From the IMG/VR virus record IMGVR_UViG_3300034198_004558, positions 1-34,850 of that record: 34,850 nucleotides of DNA, one strand, 5' to 3'. How positions within the stretch are numbered: position 1 is the first letter of the stretch; every line of letters begins with the position of its first letter. This document shows positions 15,365 to 25,194 of this stretch, in pieces. A model generated the notes under the pieces. It was not told the origin of the DNA. It did not search any database and saw only the letters and a list, made by a program, of their open reading frames with translations. The translations under genes were made by a program, and so were the position numbers. This DNA comes from a virus.

Positions 15365-15482
15365 CTCCGCACAGATCGATCGGCCCATGTGCGCGTATCC
15401 GAAGTCCGATAGCAAAAGCGACACCACGTTCCCCTGCGTGACTGTTTGGTTTGCGAACCCACAATGGAAAGGGAGTGGCTAA

Positions 15483-15944
15483 ATGCCAAACCAATATGAA
15501 GATGATGACGACAATGAGTACGAGTTTGACTCGGAAGGTCCTGCTAATTTGCGTAAAGCCCTTAAGAAGGCTGAACGTCAACGCAAGGAACTCGAAGATC
15601 AACTTTCAAATCTGAAGTCAAACCTACGTCAACGCTCAGTCAAAGACGTATTGGAAGCAAAGGGTGTTAATCCTAAAATTGCAGCGTTTATACCTGCAGA
15701 TGCAGATTCACCTGAAGCGATCGCAACATGGCTAGACGAATATGCAGACATATTCGGTGGCAGTGTTGCAAAAACTAGCGAGCCAGAGTTATCTGAAGAT
15801 GACCGTATGTCACAACGTATGGACAATTCTGTTTCTACTGCTCCTACCCCTGGACGTGACGAGGATCTTATGACCCGACTTGCAAACGTTTCCAGCAAAG
15901 AAGAGTTAGACCAGTTGGTCTTCGGCAAAACAATGGGTCGCTAA
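15483..15944 (+). CDS. Capsid scaffolding protein
   Basis: A 153-residue acidic protein immediately before the major capsid gene. It opens with an Asp/Glu run, has a coiled coil at about residues 23-50 (LRKALKKAERQRKELEDQLS), a segment KDVLEAKGVNPKIAAFIPAD typical of tailed-phage scaffolds, and a C-terminal helix (EDLMTRLANVSSKEELDQLV) likely to bind the capsid protein. The GGGAG ribosome-binding site fixes the start. It would guide prohead assembly and then leave or be degraded; no protease gene is visible. Confidence 0.85.
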   Translation: MPNQYEDDDDNEYEFDSEGPANLRKALKKAERQRKELEDQLSNLKSNLRQRSVKDVLEAKGVNPKIAAFIPADADSPEAIATWLDEYADIFGGSVAKTSEPELSEDDRMSQRMDNSVSTAPTPGRDEDLMTRLANVSSKEELDQLVFGKTMGR

Positions 15945-15981
15945 GCCACATTAAAATCAACCCATTGAAAGGAGATGTATT

Positions 15982-16941
15982 ATGGCTAATGCCTATACAT
16001 CCACCGACAGCGGTTCGCTAGGTAACTACCTCGTCCAAGCCGCTTATGACCGCTACGTAGAGTTCGCTCTTCGTGCTGTCCCACTTATCCGCGATGTTGC
16101 AGATAAGCGTCCAGTTCAACAGGCTATGCCAGGTTCCTCTGTCGTATTCCAGTTGTACAACGACTTGTCAAAGGCTACTGGAGTTCTGTCTGAAACAGCA
16201 GATCCAGATGCAGTTGGCTTTGGTAACACAAACCAGATTTCTGTAACTCTTGCAGAATACGGTAATGCTGCCCTTGCTACACGCAAGTTGGAACTGTTCT
16301 CGCTATCTGACGTTGATCCAGCAATTGCTGACATCATCGCATTCAACATGGCAGATTCCATTGATGATGTTGCTCAGACCGTACTTCGCGGTGGAAGCAA
16401 CGTAATCTACTCAGCATCCGCTTCGGGTACTGCTGCAACAAGCACGACTGGTGTTGGCGCAACTAACACTATCAAGTCTGCTGACATCCGTAAGGCTGTT
16501 GCAAAGCTACGCACCAACAAGGCTGTGCCTCGTCAGGGTGAATTCTACTGGTGTGGTATCCACCCAGAAGTTTCCCATGACCTTCGTGCAGAAACTGGTG
16601 CTGGCGGTTGGCGTGAAGCTCACGTATACAACGAATCAGGCGCTGGAGAACTATGGCCAGGAAGCATTGGTACCTACGAAGGTGCAATGTTTGTTGAGTC
16701 ACCACGTCTATATAACGCAACCGATGGCGCTTCAAGCACCAAGGTTTTCCGCACGATCCTTGCTGGAAAGCAGGCTCTTGCCGAAGCGATTGCAGAAGAG
16801 CCACACGTAGTTGTTGGCCCAGTTGTTGACAAGTTAATGCGTTTCCGTCCAATCGGATGGTACGGCGTTCTTGGTTTCGCTCGTTACCGTGAACAAGCAC
16901 TATACCGCATTGAGTCAACCTCAAGCATTGACAACGTTTAA
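15982..16941 (+). CDS. Major capsid protein, N4-gp56-like
   Basis: A 319-residue protein with an excellent AAAGGAG ribosome-binding site. Recognisable stretches are AAYDRYVEFALRAVPLIRDV, PGSSVVFQLYNDLSKATGVL, LAEYGNAALATRKLELFSLS, AVAKLRTNKAVPRQGEFYWC and GIHPEVSHDLRAETGAGGW. These correspond to the N4-gp56 group of HK97-fold capsid proteins as I know it from actinophage and environmental phage genomes. It follows a scaffold and precedes a terminator-like hairpin, as expected for a highly expressed gene. Confidence 0.92.
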   Translation: MANAYTSTDSGSLGNYLVQAAYDRYVEFALRAVPLIRDVADKRPVQQAMPGSSVVFQLYNDLSKATGVLSETADPDAVGFGNTNQISVTLAEYGNAALATRKLELFSLSDVDPAIADIIAFNMADSIDDVAQTVLRGGSNVIYSASASGTAATSTTGVGATNTIKSADIRKAVAKLRTNKAVPRQGEFYWCGIHPEVSHDLRAETGAGGWREAHVYNESGAGELWPGSIGTYEGAMFVESPRLYNATDGASSTKVFRTILAGKQALAEAIAEEPHVVVGPVVDKLMRFRPIGWYGVLGFARYREQALYRIESTSSIDNV

Positions 16942-16959
16942 TTAATTAAACAAAGTCAA

Positions 16960-17013
16960 GGTGGTCCTCCGTCATATAACGGGCGGGGGGCCACCACCCT
17001 TTACACAATTTTT
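16960..17013 (+). terminator. Candidate terminator after the capsid gene
   Basis: GGTGGTCC (16960-16967) pairs with GGGCCACC (16988-16995; one G:U), with an inner CCGT/ACGG stem (16969-16972 with 16979-16982). The T-rich stretch at 17009-17013 starts 14 bases after the stem, so termination is probably partial. It could equally stabilise the capsid mRNA. Confidence 0.5.
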
Positions 17014-17027
17014 ATTTAGGAGCCAGC

Positions 17028-17291
17028 GTGAAATACTTCTTTACAACACCTACTGTTGAAGAGGGTCCTGCTGGTGATGACCGATTGTTCTACCGTTTCC
17101 GCTTACCGCGTGCAGACACAATCCTGAAGAATGCCGATGGGTCTTATTCCCACTTCCGCACACCAGGCTTAGAGCAATTAGAAAACGCTGTCTTGTTTTA
17201 CCAAGGTGGCCACATCAATGAAGTTTCTGCCAGTGAAGCCGCTAGTCTTACGACTGCTGGATATGGCGCATACATTACAACGGAGGCATAA
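17028..17291 (+). CDS. Hypothetical protein after capsid, 87 aa
   Basis: A GTG start is favoured by AGGAG five bases upstream. The product reads MKYFFTTPTVEEGPAGDDRL, then FYRFRLPRADTILKNADGSY and ends in an Ala/Thr-rich helix. No family is recognised. Position directly after the capsid hints at a decoration, head-completion or neck protein. Confidence 0.7.
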   Translation: MKYFFTTPTVEEGPAGDDRLFYRFRLPRADTILKNADGSYSHFRTPGLEQLENAVLFYQGGHINEVSASEAASLTTAGYGAYITTEA

Positions 17292-17639
17292 GTGAAACCT
17301 GGTCGCTACAATTACCGACTCACTCAGGGTGACACTTTTCAAAACATGCCCGTTTGGAAAATTGATACTGTTCCTGTCAACGTTACAAGCTACACAGCAC
17401 GCATGCAGATTCGCCGTAGTATCGCATCTACAGATAAGTTAATTGAACTTTCAACTGAAAATGGTCGCATCACTGTTGATGGCGTTAATGGCAAATTTAC
17501 TTTGTACATTTCTCCAACAGATACTGCAGCCTTACCTTCTGGTACTTGGGTTTATGACTTTGAGGTCTTTGCCCCAAACGGCACAACCACTACCCTTCTT
17601 GAAGGCGCATTTGTTGTAGATCCTCAGGTATCACGTTAA
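17292..17639 (+). CDS. Beta-sandwich tail/baseplate-type protein, 115 aa
   Basis: A GTG start follows CGGAGG by five bases. The sequence has the alternating pattern of an Ig-like fold: [20 protein letters not shown], then [30 protein letters not shown] and [20 protein letters not shown]. This resembles the N-terminal domains of baseplate or fibre proteins (BppU-like) that add strands to a receptor-binding complex. It is coupled to the collagen-like gene by TAATG, so it may be the anchor for those fibres. Confidence 0.7.
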   Translation: MKPGRYNYRLTQGDTFQNMPVWKIDTVPVNVTSYTARMQIRRSIASTDKLIELSTENGRITVDGVNGKFTLYISPTDTAALPSGTWVYDFEVFAPNGTTTTLLEGAFVVDPQVSR

Positions 17640-18519
17640 TGACAGATTACTTTGAAATTGAAAACGCCATGTCGGTGGTGGAAATCCCCATCCAGTCCAC
17701 TGTCATGGACAATGTTTTTACCGATACCCATGTTGTCGAACTTGGTTTAATCGGTCCTCAAGGTATTGTTGGTCCTACAGGTTCTACGGGTAACTCAGGA
17801 CCAACTGGTCCTACTGGTGTTGGATTTGCCGTTCAACCTGAAACCCCTCCAACAACTGAAGTGTTATGGCTTGATACTGATGACCCATCAGCAACCATGC
17901 TTCCTTCTGGCGGTACAACTGGTCAGGCTTTAGTAAAAATTAATGGCACCGATTACAACACGCAGTGGTCTAGCGTGGTTGGACCTACGGGACCGACAGG
18001 CCCTACGGGCAGTACAGGTCCAACGGGTCCCACTGGAGCAAATAGCACAGTTGCTGGACCTACAGGTCCTACAGGTTCAACAGGCCCTACAGGGCCTACT
18101 GGCGCTACGGGAACCAATGGAACCAATGGTCAAGGCGTAGTTGTTGGTGGAACTTCAGGTCAGGTTCTTACTAAAATTGATTCTACTGATTACAACACAC
18201 AATGGTCTACCCCAGCCACAGTAACCTTTACAACACTTACTACGGGTGCTACCGCCATGGCTTTAGATAATGCTGAAACGGTTCAAGTTACCCCTAATGC
18301 TACCGCAACTTACACTACCACTGTCGCTACTGCTGGTTCAGTTTCAAGATTAATTATTCTTACTTCTGGCACAACCTCACGCACCATAACCTTTGGAACT
18401 GGATTTAAAACCACTGGTACTTTAACTACTGGCAGTACTTCTGCAATTCGTTTTGTATTTAACTTTGTTTGCGATGGTACTAACTGGATTGAAATGTCTA
18501 GAACGGTGGGTATAGCATA

Positions 18520-18520
<1 letters not shown>
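17639..18520 (+). CDS. Collagen-like fibre protein, 293 aa
   Basis: Two collagen-like blocks of G-P-T/G-X-T triplets (about residues 38-60 and 113-165) alternate with a globular module, [20 protein letters not shown], found twice here and once in the next gene. The C-terminal 110 residues are Thr-rich beta strands ([20 protein letters not shown]) likely to form a trimeric head. No lysine hydroxylation would be expected; stability would come from Thr-rich triplets. It probably forms a trimeric fibre or capsid bristle. Confidence 0.85.
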
Positions 18521-19818
<1,298 letters not shown>

Positions 19819-19820
19819 CA

Positions 19821-20147
19821 ATGGCAACAACATACAAGGTTTTAGGACAATCAAATCCTTCAGCTACAACAGCGACAACTCTTTACACAGTTCCGTCCGC
19901 CACTTCAACAGTTGTCTCCACCATCACAGTTGCCAACATTGGTGTATCGGGTACATACCGAATCGCCGTTCGACCTGCTGGCGCGACCCTGGCTAACCTG
20001 CATTACGTTGTTTATGAAGCAAGTCTTAACGCTAACGATTCAATCACTTTCACACTTGGCTTGACACTAGCCACAACTGACGTAATAACGGTTTACGCTT
20101 CTACGGCAAACTTTGCGTTTGGTGCATACGGTAGCGAGATTTCCTAA
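19821..20147 (+). CDS. Small beta-sandwich virion protein, 108 aa
   Basis: Encodes MATTYKVLGQSNPSATTATT, then TVPSATSTVVSTITVANIGV and strands such as YRIAVRPAGATL and TLATTDVITVYASTANFAFG. This compact all-beta pattern is widespread beside phage fibre genes and probably forms a fibre tip, chaperone-like or decorating subunit. It starts three bases after the collagen gene and is coupled to the LRR gene by TAATG. Confidence 0.75.
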   Translation: MATTYKVLGQSNPSATTATTLYTVPSATSTVVSTITVANIGVSGTYRIAVRPAGATLANLHYVVYEASLNANDSITFTLGLTLATTDVITVYASTANFAFGAYGSEIS

Positions 20148-21868
20148 TGGCAGTTAAGTCCATACGGCGGCGGCCAATAGGCACGAATCCAAACACAGTC
20201 GTTGACCCTGACGCTTGGGTTCGCCCATCTGATTGGCTGGTACTACCAACGCCAACAACGCACCAAATGGTTGGTTTGTTTGCTGTTTACAATGACGATA
20301 CTCAATACCTTGCGCTTAGTGCAACGGCGGCTGGAAACTACACCGTTGATTGGGGCGATGGAACGGTAGACAACTGGACAAGCGCGGCAGTTGCTTCACA
20401 CACTTACAACTACACAACACTTTCCAGCGCGGTATCTTCTCGCGGTTACAAAATGGCAATCGTTACGGTGTACCCGCAGTCGGGAACAATGACTGCGCTT
20501 GTTCTTACTGCTGTAAAGCATCCGTCATTGGTTTCAACAAATACCAATTATTCTTACAACTGGCTTGATGTTTGGATTAACGGCGCATCTTTAACCACGC
20601 TTACTATTGGTAGCGCAACTCAAGCTTTAGCACCAAAAATGTTGGAACAAGTAAGAATTGATGCTTGGGCGGTGACAACTTACGCAAATCAATTTTACAA
20701 CTGCACCGAATTACAATCAGTAATTCTTGCGAATAGTAGTGGCACAGTTACTTCTACAAACAGTATGTTCTACGGTTGTTATGCGTTAAAAACTGCGCCA
20801 TTATTTAATACCGCAAATGTTATTGATATGTCACAAATGTTTTATACTTGTTATTCATTAAAAAGTACGCCATTGTTTAACATCGCAAGTGTTACAAATA
20901 TGACAAGTATGTTTTTTTCTTGTTATGCACTTCCATCAGTTCCATTGTTTAACACCGCGAGTGTTAACAATATGACAAGTATGTTTCAGGCTTGTTTTAC
21001 GTTAACAAAAATTTCGCTTTATAACACCGCAAGCGTTACAAATATGACAAGTATGTTTCAAAGTTGTTATGGACTTACATCAGTTCCATTGTTTAATACG
21101 GCAAATGTCACAAATATGACAAGTATGTTTCAGTATTGTTATGCGCTACAAACAGTTCCATTATTTAACACGACAAGTGTTACAAATATGACAAGTATGT
21201 TTAATTCTTGTTATGCACTTACATCAGTTCCATTGTTTAACACAGCAAACGTAACAATTATGACAAGTATGTTTAACGGTTGCTCATCCTTAGCAACAAT
21301 TCCATTATTTAATACCGCAAGTCTTATAGCCATGCCAACTATGTTTGTTAATTGTTACAACCTTAACTCAATAGGCGCAATGGATTTTTCCAAGTCAAGT
21401 TCGGTTACTGGTACAACTAGTATGTTTACAGCAACATATCAATTATCTTCGGCTAACTTTATCTCTCCAGCACTCTCCTTTACGTTGGCAAACTCAAAAC
21501 TTTCAGCCACAGCATTAAATACTGTTTTTACTAATCTTGCGACAAAGCCTGCGGTTGCCACAATTTCTTCAGCAACAGGAACTGGTGCAACCGCAACCTA
21601 TACAACAAGTTCGCCGCATGGTTTCAAAGTGGCTCAAAGCGTAGCAGTAGCAGGTCTTACTCCTGCTGCTTTTAATACGGCTGGTGCTTCAATTTCAGCG
21701 GTGAATACTTCAACAACATTTCTTATAACCAGCACAGCCACAGGCACATCCTCTGGAGTTGGAACGGCAACCATTGGCACTCCAATAATCACAGTCACAG
21801 GCAATCCAGGTGCAGCAACCTGCACGACTACTATTGCTACGGCTAAGGGATGGACGGTGACGGTCTAA
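20147..21868 (+). CDS. BspA-type leucine-rich-repeat surface protein with PKD-like domain
   Basis: A 573-residue modular adhesin-like protein. Residues about 42-110 form a PKD-like domain (YTVDWGDGTVDNWTS). Residues about 196-411 hold nine 24-residue repeats of the form FNTASVTNMTSMFQSCYALT, the BspA/DUF285 type of leucine-rich repeat, followed by a decayed tenth. The C-terminus (about 465-573) is a Thr/Ala-rich beta module with SSPHGFKVAQSVAVAGLTP. BspA repeats occur in surface proteins that bind host ligands. In this fibre cluster a receptor- or surface-binding role is likely. No signal peptide is present, consistent with a virion protein. Confidence 0.85.
   Translation: MAVKSIRRRPIGTNPNTVVDPDAWVRPSDWLVLPTPTTHQMVGLFAVYNDDTQYLALSATAAGNYTVDWGDGTVDNWTSAAVASHTYNYTTLSSAVSSRGYKMAIVTVYPQSGTMTALVLTAVKHPSLVSTNTNYSYNWLDVWINGASLTTLTIGSATQALAPKMLEQVRIDAWAVTTYANQFYNCTELQSVILANSSGTVTSTNSMFYGCYALKTAPLFNTANVIDMSQMFYTCYSLKSTPLFNIASVTNMTSMFFSCYALPSVPLFNTASVNNMTSMFQACFTLTKISLYNTASVTNMTSMFQSCYGLTSVPLFNTANVTNMTSMFQYCYALQTVPLFNTTSVTNMTSMFNSCYALTSVPLFNTANVTIMTSMFNGCSSLATIPLFNTASLIAMPTMFVNCYNLNSIGAMDFSKSSSVTGTTSMFTATYQLSSANFISPALSFTLANSKLSATALNTVFTNLATKPAVATISSATGTGATATYTTSSPHGFKVAQSVAVAGLTPAAFNTAGASISAVNTSTTFLITSTATGTSSGVGTATIGTPIITVTGNPGAATCTTTIATAKGWTVTV
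20732..21379 (+). repeat. Nine tandem 72-bp BspA repeats
   Basis: Nine units of 72 bp, each encoding one 24-residue repeat. The words AATATGACAAGTATGTTT and CAGTTCCATTGTTTAA recur nearly unchanged in most units. Variation is concentrated around the two codons after the ATGTTT and before the TGTTA, that is at fixed repeat positions. Confidence 0.88.
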
Positions 21869-22029
21869 TGCCATTTTACAAAGTTGAAGGCGATCAGGTT
21901 TATGTTGCTCAAAGTGCCGTCTATGCACCTGACTACGAGATTCACATTGAGGATAAAGATTCCTACACCTACCCAATCAACGGGTGGAACTGGGTAGATA
22001 CTGACGAGGAAGTTCCTAATGGCTTGTAG
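21868..22029 (+). CDS. Small hypothetical protein, 53 aa
   Basis: Encodes MPFYKVEGDQVYVAQSAVYA and ends GWNWVDTDEEVPNGL. The ATG overlaps the stop of the LRR gene (TAATG) and the 3' end overlaps the next cistron by 11 bases. The G-W-x-W-x-D-T-x-E-E ending is seen in short phage tail-region proteins of unknown role. A real cistron, on grounds of coupling on both sides. Confidence 0.65.
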   Translation: MPFYKVEGDQVYVAQSAVYAPDYEIHIEDKDSYTYPINGWNWVDTDEEVPNGL

Positions 22030-22114
22030 AACTGGATGCCCAACACAAGACTGCGACTCATACGCAGATTGTTGCAAAGGTGTAGCAATAAACAAATCGT
22101 CTTTACGCCCATAG
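22019..22114 (+). CDS. Truncated Cys-rich MACRTGC protein, 31 aa
   Basis: Encodes MACRTGCPTQDCDSYADCCK plus an 11-residue tail. Its first 18 residues match the start of the 105-residue gene at 23186 at 11 positions, including M-A-C-R-T-G-C, T, D and D-C. In both places the start overlaps the preceding stop in the same way (a gene ending G-L). It looks like a shortened copy left at the left border of the glycosyltransferase gene. Whether it is functional or a remnant is open. Confidence 0.6.
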   Translation: MACRTGCPTQDCDSYADCCKGVAINKSSLRP

Positions 22115-22131
22115 TATGATAGGGTTGTGGT

Positions 22132-23196
22132 ATGAAGATTGCAGTTTACGCCATTGCCCTTAACGAGGCCAAACATGCCGAGCGCTGGGCCAAGGCTACA
22201 GCGGGTGCTGATATACGAATAGTAGCAGATACAGGCTCAACAGACAACACGATGGCTTTGCTTGCAAAGCATGGTATCCAGGCACACAAAATTAGTGTAG
22301 TCCCATTCAGGTTTGATGATGCTCGCAATGCAGCTTTGGCTTTAGTTCCAGCAGATGTAGACATCTGTGTAAGCCTAGACATGGATGAAATACCAGATCC
22401 AGATTTCTTTGACAAACTCAGGGAACACTGGCAACCAAATACCGACAGAGCTTGGGTCATGTGGGATACTGGAACCATCTGGGCTAACAACAATAGGGTT
22501 CATGCTAGGCATGGGTTCCGTTGGATTAAGCCATGCCATGAAGTTCCTGTTCTTTCCAAGAAACGACCAGAGAACGACATAGTTGTTGAGACCCTGGTTA
22601 AACACGCTCCAGACGATTCTAAGCCACGTACACAGTACCTTGGTATGCTAGAGTGGGCGGTAGAAGAAGACCCCTCAGATTCACGCATGTTGGCTTACTT
22701 GGCACGTGAGTATTACTTTCATTCAAGGTGGGAAGATGTCATCAGAACAGCAGGAACCCTCCGAGGATTGGATGCTGGTTGGAATGTTGAGCGTGCTGCT
22801 ACTTGGCGCAATGCTGGTTTTAGTTTTCAGCAATTAGGCAACAATCAAGAAGCCGAGCAATGGTATCAATTTGGTACTGAGACTGCCCCTGAACAAATGG
22901 AAACTTGGTTCTCTTATTCCCAGTTTATGTACACACGGGAACGCTGGGAAGAGTGTTTAGCTGCCACAGATAAAGGTCTAGCCCTAAAGCCCGACACACA
23001 CTATCTTGCCGATGAGTCAACTACTTGGCGGTTGCACGATTTAAAGTCTATTGCTTGCTGGAACCTTGGTAAAAAGGGTTCGGCTAAAAAGCATTCGCGC
23101 ATTGCTTTGGAACTTAATCCTGATGAGCAACGCCTTAAAGATAACTACGCCTTCATGGTGAGTTCTGTTGTAAAGGAATACAAAGATGGCCTGTAG
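22132..23196 (+). CDS. Family 2-type glycosyltransferase with C-terminal TPR-like helices
   Basis: A 354-residue protein. Residues 1-110 give the GT-A fold: AVYAIALNEAKHAERW, the nucleotide-binding DTGSTDNT (33-40) and DMDE (83-86), the metal-binding DxD. The C-terminal half has TPR-like helical pairs (ARNAGFSFQQLGNNQEAEQW style, residues about 185-340). It would transfer a sugar from a nucleotide donor. Possible acceptors are the neighbouring fibre proteins or host surface. It begins with an AGGG-type ribosome-binding site and is bracketed by two versions of the MACRTGC start, which suggests it was inserted as a unit. Confidence 0.88.
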   Translation: MKIAVYAIALNEAKHAERWAKATAGADIRIVADTGSTDNTMALLAKHGIQAHKISVVPFRFDDARNAALALVPADVDICVSLDMDEIPDPDFFDKLREHWQPNTDRAWVMWDTGTIWANNNRVHARHGFRWIKPCHEVPVLSKKRPENDIVVETLVKHAPDDSKPRTQYLGMLEWAVEEDPSDSRMLAYLAREYYFHSRWEDVIRTAGTLRGLDAGWNVERAATWRNAGFSFQQLGNNQEAEQWYQFGTETAPEQMETWFSYSQFMYTRERWEECLAATDKGLALKPDTHYLADESTTWRLHDLKSIACWNLGKKGSAKKHSRIALELNPDEQRLKDNYAFMVSSVVKEYKDGL

Positions 23197-23503
23197 AACG
23201 GGTTGTTTAACTAAAGACCACGCCACATGGGGCGATTGTCTTCGTGCTTCCAACATTGAAATGAATGCTGGAGATGCTTCCTCGACTAAAGCTATGTCTA
23301 AGTCTAAGTGGAATGGTGAACTTGATGCTTACCAGGCTGCTAGAGACCAAGGCATTCAACCTGCTGGTACTCGTATAGGGCAGATTAAAGCTGCTGTCGA
23401 AGCCAGTGACAAACTTGGTAAAGCCTATGACGCTGGCACTATGCCTAAGGCTGAGTCAATAACCAAGGCACATGGTGCCGTTATGAAGGAAGTGGGAATG
23501 TAA
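23186..23503 (+). CDS. Cys-rich conserved phage protein, 105 aa
   Basis: The start MACRTGCLTKDHATWGDCLR has the C-R-x-G-C-x-T-x-D-H-x-x-W-x-x-C-L-R motif of a small family common in tail regions of actinophages and aquatic phages, with unknown function. The Cys/His set could bind zinc. The body is helical, ending GAVMKEVGM. AAGGA precedes the ATG, which overlaps the glycosyltransferase stop by 11 bases. Confidence 0.75.
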   Translation: MACRTGCLTKDHATWGDCLRASNIEMNAGDASSTKAMSKSKWNGELDAYQAARDQGIQPAGTRIGQIKAAVEASDKLGKAYDAGTMPKAESITKAHGAVMKEVGM

Positions 23504-23697
23504 TGGCTGTTGCTAAGAAGTTTAGCGAAAAGGCTGACAAGAAGCAAGATGCAAAAGTAATGAAAGGCATGACTGCTGCTCAAAAAGCAAAATTCATAAA
23601 AGCCGACAAGGTTATGGATAAAAAATCTATGACCGTAAAGCAGGACATGAAGGCAGATAAAGCTGTTGCTAAAAAGATTATGAAGAAGAGCAAGTAA
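23503..23697 (+). CDS. Lys-rich small protein, 64 aa
   Basis: About one third of residues are Lys (MAVAKKFSEKADKKQDAKVM to KKIMKKSK), with an amphipathic-helix pattern and no Cys. TAATG links it to both neighbours. The highly basic character suggests binding to nucleic acid or to an acidic virion component. Confidence 0.65.
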   Translation: MAVAKKFSEKADKKQDAKVMKGMTAAQKAKFIKADKVMDKKSMTVKQDMKADKAVAKKIMKKSK

Positions 23698-23873
23698 TGG
23701 CTGCCTCACCTAAAGGTTTTAAAAATGTACAAAAATCAATCGCCAAGAAGCAAGGTATTCCTATGGAAAACGCTGGGGCGATCTTAGCAGCGGGAGCACG
23801 TAAGGCTTCCCCTGCTGCAATTAAAAAGAATCCAGCCCTAAAAAAGGTAACTGGCGTAAAGAAGGGTAAGTAA
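23697..23873 (+). CDS. Lys/Ala-rich small protein, 58 aa
   Basis: Encodes MAASPKGFKNVQKSIAKKQG and ends VTGVKKGK. It is basic and Ala-rich, with a helix around ENAGAILAAGARKASPAA. The ATG overlaps the stop of the 64-residue gene. A role in packaging DNA or as a minor virion protein is possible; no family is recognised. Confidence 0.65.
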   Translation: MAASPKGFKNVQKSIAKKQGIPMENAGAILAAGARKASPAAIKKNPALKKVTGVKKGK

Positions 23874-23875
23874 AT

Positions 23876-24007
23876 ATGTGCGTGCAATGCGGATGTACAG
23901 ATAAGAAAACTGCCTCTGGTCTTGAAGGCAAGACTGGTCGCCCTGACCTACCTAGCGGTGGCTACTCAGGCGTTGGCGGTTCCCCAATCAAGAAGCAAGG
24001 TAAGTAA
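23876..24007 (+). CDS. Cys-motif small protein, 43 aa
   Basis: Encodes MCVQCGCTDKKTASGLEGKT followed by a Gly-rich tail ending KKQGK. The C-x2-C-x-C at the N-terminus could hold a metal or form disulfides. It fits exactly between neighbours (two bases to either side). Confidence 0.6.
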   Translation: MCVQCGCTDKKTASGLEGKTGRPDLPSGGYSGVGGSPIKKQGK

Positions 24008-24009
24008 TC

Positions 24010-24261
24010 ATGGCTGCTGGTGATGGTCGTACTCTCCAATACCACATGAATCGTTTGGCTGGCACATTAAATTCTTTTGATGTTCCTGCTTATGACGCTC
24101 AAGGTGCTGCAAATTTGTATGCTGGAACCAGCGGTCTTGACATTAAGGGTGCCCTGAATGCTAAGGCTGGTACGTCTGGTCTTGAAATACAGGGCGCTCT
24201 TAACAAATTGGCTGGTACTTCTGGCCTTGGCGAAAATGAAGCCGCAGCGAGGATTGTATAA
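24010..24261 (+). CDS. Repeat-containing small virion protein, 83 aa
   Basis: After MAAGDGRTLQYHMNRLAGTL there are three copies of an AGTSGL unit, each followed by an I-x-G-A-L-N helix piece in the first two (about residues 38-75). This A-G-T-x-G-L...G-A-L-N repeat is a recurrent phage-specific pattern of unknown role. Coupled to the next gene by TAATG, it may assemble with that adaptor-like protein. Confidence 0.7.
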   Translation: MAAGDGRTLQYHMNRLAGTLNSFDVPAYDAQGAANLYAGTSGLDIKGALNAKAGTSGLEIQGALNKLAGTSGLGENEAAARIV

Positions 24262-25187
24262 TGGCTAACTTTAAAGACATAGTTGATGAGGTACTGATTT
24301 CAGTATCTGGTTACACTCAACGCCAAGACCAAGCAACGTATTTAACTTCTGCTATTACAGATGCAACCTCTACCCCATGGGTACAAAATAGCACTGATGC
24401 TTACTATTCCTTTACTGTTGCTGATGGTACAACGCTATCACGCGGTACTGTTGAAATTGGCGATGAATTATTTTGGATTGATAACTTTGACCGCATAAAC
24501 AACGTTGCCTACATTGCTCCACAGGGTCGCGGATTTCGTAACTCTAACATTACCATTCATGCCATTGGTGATCGTGTAGTTATCTCCCCTGTATACCCTC
24601 GCGTGGTAATCCAAAAAGCTATCAATAATGCTATCAACGGTGTATACCCCGATCTGTTTGGTGTTTACTACACAACATTCCCATTCGTTGCAGCACGCAA
24701 TACTTACCAATTACCTACCGAAGCCATTGATGTTATTCAGGCTAGCTGGCAAACCGTTGGTCCTACCCGTGAATGGTTGCCTATTCGCCGTTGGAAAATT
24801 GATAAGGTTGCTAACGTTGCCACATTCAACACTGGCAAAACTCTATCTATCTATGATGGCATTGTTCCAGGTCGCACGGTAAACGTTGTTTACACAAAGC
24901 GACCAACTGAATTGCTACTTGATTCGGATGATTTTACCGACAGTGGTTTGCCTGATTCCTCTCGTGAGGTTATCACCCTTGGTGCAGCATATCGTGTATC
25001 TGCTTATCTTGATACACCTCGTGTTACTGCTATGGCTGTTGAGGCCGATGCCCTTGACCAGTCCACACCTTCAGGTGCTGGCGCTCAGGCTTCCCGTTAC
25101 TTCTTTGCTCAGTACAAAGATCGCTTGTCTGTCGAGATGCGCCGTCAGCAAGAACTATTCCCAACCCGCGTTCACTACACACGATAG
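24261..25187 (+). CDS. Putative head-tail adaptor or tail tubular protein, 308 aa
   Basis: Opens with a helix (ANFKDIVDEVLISVSGYTQR) followed by a beta-rich insert (DATSTPWVQNSTDAYYSFTV). It then returns to RVVIQKAINNAINGVYPDLF, WLPIRRWKIDK and a C-terminal helical bundle with EALDQSTPSGAGAQASRYFF-like composition. The helix plus beta-insert plus helix order resembles T7 gp11-type adaptors that join portal and tail in podoviruses. The assignment is inferred, but it suits the absence of long-tail genes. Confidence 0.55.
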   Translation: MANFKDIVDEVLISVSGYTQRQDQATYLTSAITDATSTPWVQNSTDAYYSFTVADGTTLSRGTVEIGDELFWIDNFDRINNVAYIAPQGRGFRNSNITIHAIGDRVVISPVYPRVVIQKAINNAINGVYPDLFGVYYTTFPFVAARNTYQLPTEAIDVIQASWQTVGPTREWLPIRRWKIDKVANVATFNTGKTLSIYDGIVPGRTVNVVYTKRPTELLLDSDDFTDSGLPDSSREVITLGAAYRVSAYLDTPRVTAMAVEADALDQSTPSGAGAQASRYFFAQYKDRLSVEMRRQQELFPTRVHYTR

Positions 25188-25194
25188 GTAAATC

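Noticed and set aside
15365-15482. Second tRNA after tRNA-Tyr
   Set aside because: A T-arm-like GGTTTGCGAACC word is present but no acceptor or anticodon stem can be formed around it.
20732-21379. CRISPR-like array
   Set aside because: The 72-bp repeats are coding and contiguous with no unique spacers, and they keep a 24-residue protein frame.
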